Below the pieces are notes generated by a model that ran no database searches, was not told the DNA's origin, and was given only the letters and a program-made list of their open reading frames with translations. Shown piece by piece: positions 15,676 through 27,020 of a stretch of 64,000 nucleotides of DNA; the stretch's first letter is position 1, and every line of letters begins with the position of its first letter. Position numbers and translations under genes: made by a program. This stretch comes from Haliclystus octoradiatus. Taxonomy: Eukaryota > Cnidaria > Staurozoa > Stauromedusae > Haliclystidae. The stretch is from NCBI GenBank assembly GCA_916610825.1, contig OU744449.1:682001-746000 (forward strand). Reading direction: 5' to 3'.

Positions 15676-16922
15676 TTACTTTTTCTTTTGACGTTTTGCA
15701 GCCTTTCCTGATTTTGGTTTTGGCGCGTATTTACTTTCTAAATCATCAAGGAATGACGTCATTCGTTCTGCACGACCCTTTCCTTGTTTCAAAATCATCG
15801 CTTTCAGATTATCATCGTTGTCTAGGTTACCAATTGACAATTGTTGACGCAATTCTTCTGCTTCCTTCGCCTCTTTCATCGCCTTAAAAATAAATCAGTG
15901 AAAAAAAGTTTTTATGTATTAAATCAGGTATTTCTGATGAAAGTAAATGCACGATTTCAAGTGAGTGTTATTTACAAGTTACTTTGCCAGATATGCCTGA
16001 TCGTGATTTGTGGCGTTCTTTGTGTAGCAAATAAGTTAGGCGAAAGAGGAACAGCACATTCCTATAATGATGTGACTGACAAATAGTCTGCAAAGATTCA
16101 AAGGATGGCGCTCTCAACACGATCTTGGCTTGGGGCGGCAACGGCAAAAAAGTGGGGGCAGAGGCGGCAACTGATCTAGTTTGACTGCAGCTAATTGTAG
16201 CAAAAAGAATTTAATATCGGGGGCGCAGCTGCCATGCTTTGCAGACCGGACTGTTATACTGTAACTGTATGTATAGTCTATCAGTCCTGTGAACTTTTCT
16301 GGCACTTCTGAATAGATGAAGACAGTCTTTCTACCTTTCGTTTTCGGATAGATTGTTTCTGTTCATTTTCATCTACAAATGCAGGATAGGAGGGCACTTC
16401 GTCAGATTCAATCGCAGCTAAAATGATCTTTCGAAATCTTTCCTCATCGTTGATATCACAGCATAACACTGATTCCATTATTCTATCCATATCACCCTCG
16501 TATTCAATATAACATGTTTTTAAATCATGTAATTCTTCTTCAGAATTTTTGTATTTTAATTCAAAATTCTTAATATCATCGACATCAATCTTTTTAAACA
16601 AAATTCTCCAATAATATGACCAATCTTTTTCATTTTCAATTTTTTCAAACCCATCTACCATACCAGTATCATCGTAGATTGTTTTTAATTCGCTGTCAGA
16701 TAGAATCGAATAGATGCGAGACAAAGTCTGAAATTTTGTTGTTGCAATTTTCTTCTTTTCATCATCATCATTATCTGTCACACGGTCAGGATGGACTTTT
16801 AATGAAAGGGCGTAATAAGCACGGCGTATTGACGTTGGTTGAGCATCTTTTTTCAACGATAAAACTTCATAGAGATCTGTAGTACCAAATAATTCTTTGA
16901 CAGTTTCCAAAAATTTCGCCAT
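15676..16922 (-). CDS. DNAJC9: DnaJ homolog subfamily C member 9
   Basis: Two exons, 16335-16922 and 15676-15882, join in phase to 264 residues (human about 260). The J domain covers roughly residues 15-85, with DLYEVLSL, the HPD tripeptide at 44-46 in KVHPDRVT, and YDDTG after helix IV. The middle WSYYWRILFKKIDVDDIKNF and the basic C-terminus GKAAKRQKKK match DNAJC9. DNAJC9 is known as a nuclear co-chaperone that binds histone H3-H4 and recruits HSP70. The intron acceptor is an unusual AAG (tttttaag). A repeat copy (16086-16247) sits in the intron. The start ATG is 361 bases from the divergent STARD3 start, so the two probably share a promoter region. Confidence 0.95.
16086..16247. repeat. 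Dispersed GGCGGCA-rich element, copy 2
   Basis: This element in the DNAJC9 intron aligns with 3011-3255. It starts GTCTGCAAAG and ends CTTTGCAGACC, so its ends are inverted repeats of about 8-10 bases. It carries several GGGGC/GGCGGCA runs in otherwise AT-rich DNA. Confidence 0.6.
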
Positions 16923-17283
16923 GTTTTTTTTTCGCGCATAATGAAGTCAAATGAGAAGTGGCGGGAAATCTCATCTTTGTTTGTCTGATCTCGCTAGTTC
17001 TCAGTCCCAGTTAACCTCGCTGAGATGTCGTACGATGACGTCATCTGCATGTGCAATGATAGTTGTTGTTGTTGCGAAAATCTCTGAAAAATTGAGATTT
17101 GCTGAATTTGCCTTTCTGTTTGTGTACTTGGATTCTGACTTTGAGAATTTTCTGGGAATGATTGTCGCAAGTTAATTACTGTGTGTCCCAACTGGCTGCT
17201 ATGTTTAGCTCAGTTTGCAGTTGAGCATTGCAATTTCAATACTCTAGAAGCGTTGTGTGATCATAGTTCTTATTGAAAGGAAA
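16923..17283. promoter_or_regulatory. Bidirectional promoter region, DNAJC9 / STARD3
   Basis: Only 361 bases separate two divergent start codons, so both core promoters and 5' leaders must lie here. No TATA box is obvious. A GATGACGTCATC palindrome near 17033 contains the TGACGTCA CRE/ATF consensus. Confidence 0.55.
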
Positions 17284-20200
17284 ATGAATAGAATGTCGTC
17301 TTTCCAGCACCAGAGATTCGATGAAAGTCAATACAGAAGCGAAGTTGTTAGTCGTTATATGGACATGAATGGTTACAAATGTGGCTTATCTCCCGTTCGT
17401 AGAATGTTCTGTCTTTTGTCTCTTTTTGATTTCTTATTTGTGTTAATAATGTGGATGATATACGCTCAGGTAAGTTAACAAATATGAAAGCGCGGTCAGA
17501 TATTAATTAACTCACTGACTGCCGTTGATTGACAATTCAAAAAGTGGTACGATGAGTCGTCAGATAAGTTTAGTGTAGTCTTAGTTACTTAGTTGACGAA
17601 CGGAACCGCTCAGTTGTTATCTTGTATGTTTAATTCGTTTATGCTTGGTCCGAGATTAACTTGCTCTGTGTTAAATGAATTCACAATTCCCTTCAAGCAG
17701 TCTTTTACGTGACGTATAAATAACGGGTAAGAAAATGATTTGTGTCAATCTTCTACAGGACTTGAGTATGTATTCTCTTTTCAGCTCGTAACAAAACGGT
17801 TTTTAATTGTGTAAAATTTCAATGCGGATGTCTAAATCTAAACAAACCGTAATTGTAGAATGTTTGAATGTTGTTATTAGTAATTGTATATCCATCTGAT
17901 GTTATTGTGATTAATATAGCCTACCATCGTTTTTTTAATAATATACGAACATCTGAAATATGAATATCATGATCATCTTACCACTACACGAAATAATGAC
18001 CTTTGTGATACGTGATACTTGACTTTTGCTCCCTTGACAAAAATGATTTGAACTTAACGCTATCTAAAGCTACAATGTAACAAATTTGTAACGTATTCTA
18101 GGCTTATTTTGACAAAAAAGGAAAGTATTTAAATAGTAGGCTATAAATATACATATGAATATGAATATATTTTCAATTTTTTATTGGTTATATTTATTTT
18201 ATATTACATTTGCTCTACGATATTAAGCCCCGGCCAAATGAAGCCAACATTTTGCCAGCTTTTTCACAAAATCGATGTTGTGAAACTTTTTATCAAATGC
18301 TGGCAAAATGTTGGCTTCATTTGGTCACCCCAGCCAGGATTTTCACAACATTTGACATATCGAATTTCAAAGAATGAAAACGACTCTACTATTGGTCAAT
18401 GATTACGTAGTGTTTTTAGTTAGTCATGACGTAATGACAGTTTGGCGAAAGTCTTGCCATGAAAATTTTGATTTATCACTTCATAGAGTCGAAAAATGCA
18501 AGTAATAAAGTTTGTCATTTACTGTAGCAGTTTTTGCTGTTTATTTGAAATTCTCAAATGATTTTAATTTTTCTACGATGGAAGATACAACTACGACATT
18601 CATACCTTTAAAGTGACAAAGAAATTACATACGATTCAACAGAGACTGATTATAAAAATGTAGTAAGGTTTAATTTAAAATTGCCCACGAAGTAGAGCAA
18701 AGAAGGACAACCAAAGAAAAAAATATTATTGAAGGAGAATAAATATCAATCTAAATGGAGTGACACCGAAAATGATTTCCCCTTTTAGGCATTTCTTGCT
18801 TTATGATTTTGATTAATTGTCAATAAACCCTTGGGCAAACAACGGCAATGGATTAAAACAATACTCAATGCTAATGGTCTAAAAGACAATCTATTATTCT
18901 TGATAAATTTTTAAAAACAGTTCAACAATCGCAAAACCATGCAAACATTGAAATCTAAATTTGATTGGTTGAGAGAACAATAAAACTCATAATGAAACAT
19001 TAGCGTCCTGTCATATGTGCGTCCCGTTGTTTTACAATGACTTTGCAAATGATGGAATAGTTCGAAAAAGCATTGGTCAACAGAATGGCCAAACAATAAG
19101 GATTTCCAAAGGAATTCCGCTTATATTTTCATGATCAACACTTTTTCACAGTCAAAAATGCTATCTATAATACTCAAAGAATCAGAATCTTCAATGCGCC
19201 CAATTAAATTTGACTTAGCCCCTGCTATGCTCCTTCATTTGATCCACACCAGAATGTGTTTGTATTCACTGCTAAACACTATGACATCTGAACATAAGCC
19301 AAACACGCTTTACTGTGTTGCCTGTTCTCGACTTTTTGAATTACTTCAATCTTTATTTACAGCTCTTTAGTATTGGTTTTGTGCAAACATTTCAACGAGA
19401 GGTCACTCATTACGAATATAATACATCGCTGTTTGATCTTGTAGTAAGTAACTTTTTGATGGAACTTTAATATCATTGCTATTTTATATATTTCAAGAAC
19501 TACAAGTAAATAAATCTACTTTCTTGATAGCTGTTAGGCTTCACTCGTTCGTTTCTGTTGCTTATTGCATATGCATTAGTGAAGAGTGACAAGTGGTACA
19601 TCGTTACGGTACGTTATCATTGCCTATCATCATCTAATTATGGCTGGCGCAATAATATTCGTAGCACATGACGTTAAGTGTGATTGTAATCTTTTAACAG
19701 CTTACCACAGCATCTACAACCACCATAGTTATAGCCAAGGTCTTTCTGTATGGCGCAAATGTAAGTTCAATCATCAATCTCTATAACTTATGACCTTGGT
19801 TTTTTTATTTTTATTTAAATATCAATCTCTTGAACATGTTGTTATTCTCAGTTCAAGACTGGACAACCGATGTCCTACTTCATCATCATAGCCTCTTTTA
19901 TTCTTTGTTGGTCAGAAGTATGGCATTTTGACTTTCAGGTAATGTGACTTATTCATTGGATGGTGAACAGGGCCGTTTTTGCACATTCTTGGCTGTAGGT
20001 ACTATTCTGGGAAGGGCTTTTATTAGTGAATGTCATCATGCACTTCATCATCGTCATCTTGATTTATTTTAAAAAAATAACGCCTGAACTATTATGTTTT
20101 GCTAGAATTCCTAATAAATTGCGGCGCTTACTATATAATAGTTATTGCTTTGATTCCAAATTGTCTTGCTTGTTAAGGGCCTGTGATAGATAGGGCTATA

Positions 20201-23200
20201 CACACTTGCCTTTTTTTCTTAAAATAGACCTTCTGATAAATTAATTAATATTTATCAATAAGATTTGGATGATGAAATGTTTTGATTCTATAATCTAGAG
20301 ATATAAAGTCAAATTGGCCAAATGAAATTCCCTAGATTAAATTTATATGCAACAGCAGCCTTGTTTCAAAACAGTAACATCTGTGTTTTGTTTATATCCA
20401 AGGCCTGGGAGAAATTAGAGTGAAATATATTCAGGTGCAACTTTATTTTTGAAGACATATGGTCTGTAAACTAGCTTGTGATTTCTGCCCAGCAAGTTCC
20501 ACAGAGTTGAGGATATAATTTATGAACTACTCAATAACCATTCAATTTACAAATAGTTGTGATCAGGGCGGTTTCTAGGTTTTTTGGACCAAAAGTACTA
20601 TCATATTATTTAGTAGGCTCTGGCCTGATTTCAAAGTCCAGAGTGAAAGGGGGTCTGATGGCATGCTCTCCAGAAATGTTTTTGAAAATATTCATTTTTG
20701 GTGGTTGTAGAGTATAGACGTCCCACATACAACTATCCACACAATAACCTGTCTTGAATGTCCACCTGAACAAGTGACCAACCCACGTGCAATCTTTGCC
20801 AGTGATCATTTTTCTTTTAGGTGATTCCATTAGAATTGAAAGCAACACAGAAAGCGCTTACAAGTAAGAATATTCAGCCAACAGCCATTGTTATTAAATT
20901 TCATTATTGTAGATGCTACCTTGATCTGTAACAATATGACTGGCTAGGCTACTCAAATATGTGTAGTGGTTTTTCACCAGGCAAGCTAAATGTTAATCTT
21001 AAAATGTTTTGAAATGTTCCATATTTGCTGCTCTGACTTGTGCTAATCCTATTTTGCTCCAACCATCATGTTAATACATTACTAACTATTAACTGAATAT
21101 AATTGTTATTTTTATTGTTTAGGTTCATTACAGCCCCCAGGTGATGCATATCGGCCTTGGTACGGAAGCATGTAAGGAATTAATATATCTACTTTGAGTT
21201 AAGATAATGCTATTGATTAGCCTACTAATGTGCCTGCTGTGATGCTATCAATCTATTTTGCTTTCTAGGCCATCTGAGTTTGACGCAAGATCCTTCTACA
21301 CACCTTACCCAGCCTCTTCGCTAGAGGGTATCCTAATTATCTCAGTTTATTTATTCTCAATTTCAACAAACGCAACTTTCAGACTTTTTATTTCCCCTCT
21401 TTTTAATACCCAGGTTCTTCTTCCACTGAAGATGAAGATGATGAGTCGGCAGCATGTTTCCATGATGCCCTCAGCAATGTGGGTACTGGATCAAAACATC
21501 CTCGGGTATTTACCAGCTTCTCAGAAATGTTATTCTACCTACTACTATATGTTACAGTATTCATCTTCTGTTTCTCTATTTAGGATTCTGCGTACAAGAA
21601 AGCTGGTAAAGAAGCTGTAAGCAAAACGCTAGCAATGTATAATACAATTGATGGATGGAAACTAGATAGAACTGAGGTATGCAGTATGCTACTCGATTGC
21701 TACTATCATTTGTCATTAGTGAACTTGATAGATATTTGATAGATATTTCTCACTTTTAGGAGTTTAATACCAAAGTTAGCAGTAGAGATTTCACTGGGAT
21801 TGGCAAAGTATATAGACTGGAAGTAAGTAAATAATATTATTGCCTCCTGTGTAAATATTAAAGTTACAGAAGGATTCAATAACGATCAGCAACTTTGTTA
21901 ATTTATCAGACTGTAATTGATATGCCGCGTGAAACTCTGTTCAAAATGTTTTGGGAAGAAGTTGAAAGCCAAGCAGATTGGAACCCAGCCTTGACAGATT
22001 GTAGGGTAAGAGTTTATAACAGACATCATAATCTAATATTCTACACAACAATCACTTATAATAATAGTAATGTTTGTTTGTTGAAGGTTATTTACACAAT
22101 TGATAGACGCACAGATATATGTTATTCCGTATCTGCGGAAGCTGGAGGTGGAATGATATCACCACGGTAACATACAAACCTTGATACCTACAGATCATTC
22201 AGTTATAAATTACTAAAGATGGTTAAGCTCCATATTGCACATGCTGAGATGGGGATGAATAGTGTTTTGTTGAATTATGCTTGATGTTGATCGTTTCTAT
22301 TTGTAGTGATTTCGTAAATGTACGTCGCTGCAAAATTGAGAATGGCATTTGTTTACTTTGTATCCAAGCAACAACCTTCGATGATTACCCAACTAAAAAG
22401 AGCCTTGTAAGGTGAGAAGTACACACATGTCTCATGATTATCATGTTTCAATATAATCACATGTTGAGTGGATTATTGATTGTTTTCTGATTATTTTGCA
22501 GAGGTGAAAATGGCCCTGGTGGCTGGGTGTTTTATAGTTGTCCTGACGATCCTTCCAAAACACAGTTCACTTGGTTTTTAAATACCAAACTGAAGGTAAA
22601 AAATAATCAAAGGCTGATGTTGATTGGCTGGTGCATAACTAGCACACCATTAAACACTGAAACACACTCAACTCCCTTTATAGAAGAACTAATTGGTGAT
22701 TTTCTTGTTGTAATAGTTAATTGACTTCTCATATAATATTCAATATCTCCTACATTTAATGGAATCGATTCTTAGTAGAAACATCACCAAGACATTACCA
22801 TGTTTTTAACAGAAACAATTCAAATCCATTCGTCTTTTGAGTAAATGACAGATATGATAATATTGAATTAATTGACTATTCTGTTAGTTATATTTTCAAT
22901 GTTTAGTTTTATTTCAATAGGAGGATTAGCTCAGATGGTAGAGCAACCGAACTTCAGGTCGGATCATATCTGATCGTCCGTGGTTCAAATCCCCCTAAGG
23001 TCAACTCAGCCTTGACTTTATCTGAAACATCAAATGAGTACCATCTGACAATGGCGGATGGAATGGTCCAGAGGGAATTGCATTGTGATTAGCTGTGATA
23101 TAGGATTTATATACGGGTACCTCTGATGATCTAAATAATGCTTGGAAAGAACCTTTTCACAACAGCCTCCTTTCCATGGTGGTCTCACATCTCTCATAGC

Positions 23201-23703
23201 TTTGTCAGGTCAATGTGACTGTTCCTCTGTTTTGTCTTGAAACAATTGACAAATACTCCACTGAATTTACCCGAAATTTCAAGCGATTTATTTCTTCAGT
23301 GAAACCTGTATATAACAGCAGATGAATTGACCACTATATGAAGTTGCCTTTATACAGAGTTGATGCAATAGAAAATATTACTTATGGCATACAACGAGTG
23401 ACCATTATAGACAGGTGGTCGCTGTATAGAGGTGACCACTATAACAAGCTTGATTGTACTGAGTTTTTAGCTTTGTTTTTCTTGAAAATCTGTATATACA
23501 CAGCATTATTCTTGGGATAAAACTGCTTGCCTTTAAAATATCCTCAGAATAGCACCGCAAAACACAAAATAATTATGTTCTTATTTTTGATGACTTAGGG
23601 CTGGTTACCTTCGAGTTTAGTCGACCAAGCGCTTGGAGGTGCATTAGTTGACAGTGTTAAAGCATTGCGGAAATACATTGACAGACAAGCGCCATTAGTA
23701 TGA
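17284..23703 (+). CDS. STARD3: StAR-related lipid transfer protein 3 (MLN64)
   Basis: Sixteen exons join in phase to 456 residues (human 445): 17284-17469, 19363-19443, 19531-19608, 19701-19760, 19852-19938, 20821-20863, 21123-21171, 21269-21327, 21414-21505, 21584-21676, 21760-21822, 21910-22005, 22087-22166, 22307-22411, 22502-22595, 23599-23703. The N-terminal MENTAL domain has four hydrophobic segments, starting with RMFCLLSLFDFLFVLIMW. A linker around residues 200-210 reads RSFYTPYPAS, at the site of the phospho-FFAT motif of human STARD3, followed by an acidic TEDEDDE stretch. The START domain follows (GWKLDRTE, FKMFWEEVESQADWNP, RRCKIENG, GWLPSSLVDQALGGALV). STARD3 is a late-endosomal cholesterol-binding protein that tethers to ER VAP proteins. 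The start at 17284 was preferred to a nearby in-frame Met four codons on. Confidence 0.94.
18234..18324. repeat. Near-perfect hairpin in STARD3 intron 1
   Basis: Two 26-base arms (18234-18259 and 18299-18324) are exact reverse complements, starting CCAAATGAAGCCAACATTTT. The 39-base loop contains a smaller inverted pair, TTTCACAA and TTGTGAAA. It could be a very short MITE or a structured RNA hairpin; the sequence does not decide. Confidence 0.7.
22920..23100 (+). repeat. tRNA-derived SINE, copy 1
   Basis: This element in STARD3 intron 15 starts with a tRNA-like head. GGATTAGCTCAGATGGTAGA matches an RNA polymerase III A box, and GTGGTTCAAATCC, about 45 bases further, matches a B box. The D stem GCTC/GAGC forms, but the anticodon and T stems do not pair properly and no acceptor stem closes, so this is not a working tRNA. 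The tRNA-unrelated body (GGATGGAATGGTCCAGAGGG) recurs inverted at 3841-3990, which shows it is a dispersed family. The 3' end is uncertain. Confidence 0.75.
23297..23460. mobile_element. MITE family A copy (CAGTGAAACCTGTATA)
   Basis: Located in STARD3 intron 15, beginning CAGTGAAACCTGTATATAAC and ending with the inverse of CAGTACAATCAAGCTTGTTA. Inside are the family-typical GACCATTATAGACAGGTGGT and GCTGTATAGAGGTGACCACT. The element has no coding capacity. Confidence 0.65.
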
Positions 23704-23863
23704 AATATATTATACAAGACCTGCGATGAAGTTGTGAATTGAATTTCAGAAGATGTGTCAAGAATGGATCTTTATGTAATGGTGTTTGCAACAGACACAA
23801 TTCAATGCAAATAGCACTGATGATGTTAAATAGAGTATACTGTACAGATTTATACATACATGA

Positions 23864-23869
23864 AATAAA
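23864..23869 (+). terminator. Poly(A) signal of STARD3
   Basis: AATAAA about 160 bases after the stop codon of STARD3. Confidence 0.55.
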
Positions 23870-24624
23870 TATTATATAGAAATTATTTTTAAATGAATGA
23901 TTGTGGAATATTTGATAATATTATATGTGTAATTTTAGCCTCAAAGGCATATGTGATTTTTATGAAAATTGGATTACGTTAAACTACTTGTGCTGATTGC
24001 TGTCTGTCATTCATCTTCTCCCAATCTATTTAATTATTATATTTATTATCTATTTCAAATTGTACCATGAATTGAATTGATGATGTTAAACCTTGTCTAC
24101 TTGTCTACCATCATTGATTAACGACGCAGTTACTTAGCCTCATTCCATGACATTTGGCTATTAAAATAATCATATCAGTGGACTAATCCAGGTCCCACTT
24201 ACTTTGATATGCCGTATTTTGAATGTTTTAAGAGGGCAAATTTTAAAATCGTGATAGTGACAAGTGAGGCTTGGGCAAGTCAATGAAACAGTCATATTAA
24301 AAGCCAGCGGTGGAATTTCTACAATCTACAACTTCCAACTAGAAATATCTACCATCTAAATGTGGTTACAGTATAATGAGATGATGCATAATTTCGATTT
24401 AATGTGCAAAATGCCTCAATTGACATAACATGTTACAGACTTCGCATCTGGGTTCTTAATCGAGGCAAAGAAACTGATGTCAGAGTCATCCACAGTAAAA
24501 ATAGAATAATGGAGGTCTGTAAATGTCCATACTTCTCTAAAAATCATCATATTTCGAACTGTTGTACATTATTTTACGATATAATATATAACCCTATAAA
24601 CATTAACTATAAAACGAATATAAT
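23870..24624. other. Intergenic region between STARD3 and DCLK
   Basis: This stretch lies between two convergent genes. It is AT-rich, with no conserved exon or recognised repeat; it will hold the 3' UTR of DCLK on the minus strand. Confidence 0.45.
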
Positions 24625-27020
24625 TTAATTAACGTGCGTTAATAATCTCTCCCCTCTGCTCAAAGCGCCTGCTAAATTCTTCAACCTCTGAGCGCCTTGT
24701 ATTGTCAAAGCAACTGTTTTAAAGCGATTCGAACGCGGCGATATAGCATCTGTGCAAACGTCAGAATCCATTGTGTTATTTCTGTGTAATCGTCTTGAAG
24801 TTAACCAATCGTGGCGTAGACATTGAGTTGCCGTATCACGTGACGTAACATCGACTACTAAAATGCGTTCAATAAAACGTCGCGCTACTTGCGATACATT
24901 GTCCCAGTACGGTTCTAGAAATTCAAACTTCCCTTTTTCGATCATAGTAAACAGTTCACTCTGCCTTCGATCAGGGCTTCGGAAGGGCGGGAAGCCACAA
25001 AGCATGATATACGCGATTACTCCTGCCGCCCAAACATCTACTTCGAGACCGTAACCAGTTTCGTTAAGTATTTCGGGTGCGACGTATGTAGGAGTACCGC
25101 AGACTGTAAAGATAGGACCTTTGACATCCATCGCTAGGCCAAAATCAACAAGTTTCAGTCCCTTTTGACCACCCGTTGTCTCGTAAACCTTCAAGGTAGA
25201 AAAACAAAAATCATTATTACTCTAAAAAAGACACAAAATTCAGAAGTATAATTAGATTTTAAAACTAATGTTACCATGGTGTTACGTACCATAAGGTTTT
25301 CTGGTTTTAGATCTCTGTGGACTATTTTACGTTTGTGTAAATAATCGAGTGCGCTGAAGATGTCACGTGTGAAACTGGCAGACAATGATTCGTTGAGTTT
25401 AACTGAACTAGATATAGTATCAAATAGATCGCCACCAAGTAACAGCTCCATGATTAAATGGACTTCCCAATCATTAGTGAAATGTTCAATTAAACCAGCG
25501 ATATTAGGATGCCGACATCTCATTAAAATTTCAATCTCATTGCGTAACATTTCCTCTTTACCTCGCATCTTCCGTCGATCAATTACTTTTACGGCGTATG
25601 ATTTTCGTGTTTTGCGTTCATAACATTGGCGTACAACGGCAAAATTACCGTCTCCGAGACGTTTACCAAACTCATAAACTGTTTCCACACTCTTACTAGA
25701 TTCCTCTAATAAGTCACGTTTAACAGAATTGCTACGGTGTCTTGAGGAATTGCTGCCTCTTCTAGGTGTGGAAGGGAGGGTAGAGTCGTACCCTGTTGAT
25801 TTCAGTGGTGAGCGTGACCGTTCACTGTCGTGCGTCTGTCCGTTGTGAATGCTTGGTTTTCTAGGTGACGAGGGGCGTTTTATTCTATCTTCGCTGCCTT
25901 GACTCCCACGGCGAGATGCAATCCGTGGTAGCTTGACGAATTTGTGACTTTGTCGTGTTGTTGACATAGAGACAGTCGTCGATGCTTCTGCAGTGTGCGT
26001 CGATAGTTCTTTGTGATCATCTGATTTTAACGTTGATGAAATCGGTGGAAGTTTTTGGTTCTTCTTGCTGTAAAAATTCGATTGTTGATGACGCGACTGA
26101 ACAGTAGGAGGAAGTGCTGTATGGTTATTGAACCGGTTGAGTCTTTCGTGTGATTCTGTAACTATTTTAGCAATTTGCGATATTTCAAACCGTTCTGATC
26201 CCACAGCTATAAATACATCGCAGTCTTTAAAAAGCGCAGCCAATGCGTTCATCTGTGTGCCCTTAATATCGTATAATTTACGAACACCAGAACCGCCTTC
26301 TGTTCCAACTGCAGCAGTGACACCGGTCAACACTTGATCAAATGTCTGGGCGGTTCTTCGATTTAACAAAACTTTTACAATATGCCTTGGTCTATGACCA
26401 TTCCGTATAACCGTTATAATCCTCGGTTTTACCGGAGGTTGACCGGGTATAGTTTTCCAAAACATCAAGTCAAGGTTAGTGGCAGTTTCTTGTCGGACAG
26501 TTTTCACCTCGTTACGTTCAAGAATACTGCGTTTGCGGAACACTTGCTTGTGATTAAATTGAGGGTTATTGTTATTATTGTTCGAGGCTACCGCTGTGTC
26601 TTTCAATGCTGGTTCAAACGGTACGCTGATATTATCCGGTAGCCCATAATGGATCTTTCGAAGTTTTCTATATGATGAACACACATAAGATTTTCCTCCT
26701 TGCAAATCTTCCAGCCGACGCACTTGCCGACCAGTTGTCGGACTTAGTATATAACGGGCACCCATTGGTAAGTTTGTCATTCTTGTCAGATCACTTAAAA
26801 GGTTGTCGAACGTTTTGTATCTTCGATTGGTAATCGAAATTGGATAGCCTTGCAATAGACGATCGCCATTCTTGTAGAAAGTGACAACTCTTGAAGTCGG
26901 TTTACGATGACGAGGATGTAATGTCGATGAATTCAAAGATCGTAATTCTCCTTTCAAGCCAGATGATGATTTACCCAAACCATTGGCATGGAAAGTTTCT
27001 TTCTCCATGACTTGCAACAT
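24625..27020 (-). CDS. DCLK: Doublecortin-like serine/threonine kinase
   Basis: Two exons, 25290-27020 and 24625-25188, give 764 residues. The first doublecortin domain is at about 44-125 ([19 protein letters not shown]) and the second at about 199-275 ([20 protein letters not shown]). A Ser/Pro/Arg-rich linker follows, then a CaMK-type kinase domain from about 449. It has the glycine loop [14 protein letters not shown] lysine, HRDLKPEN at about 566, DFG in KLVDFGLA, and the APE segment [10 protein letters not shown]. All catalytic residues are present. DCLKs bind and stabilise microtubules through the doublecortin domains and act in neurons and cilia. A single intron splits the kinase right after PENLM, a much simpler structure than in vertebrates. 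The Met at 27020 was chosen as start; upstream exons for other isoforms are possible. Which of DCLK1-3 it corresponds to cannot be decided. Confidence 0.93.

Noticed and set aside
21258-21620. A separate 120-residue gene
   Set aside because: It reads through STARD3 exons 8-10 and their introns; the spliced frame explains the sequence better.
22920-23000. A functional tRNA gene
   Set aside because: The A and B boxes are present, but the anticodon, T and acceptor stems do not pair, and the downstream body is repeated elsewhere, so it is a SINE head.
24404-24628. Short plus-strand frame after STARD3
   Set aside because: No domain or splice signals; it overlaps the probable DCLK 3' UTR.
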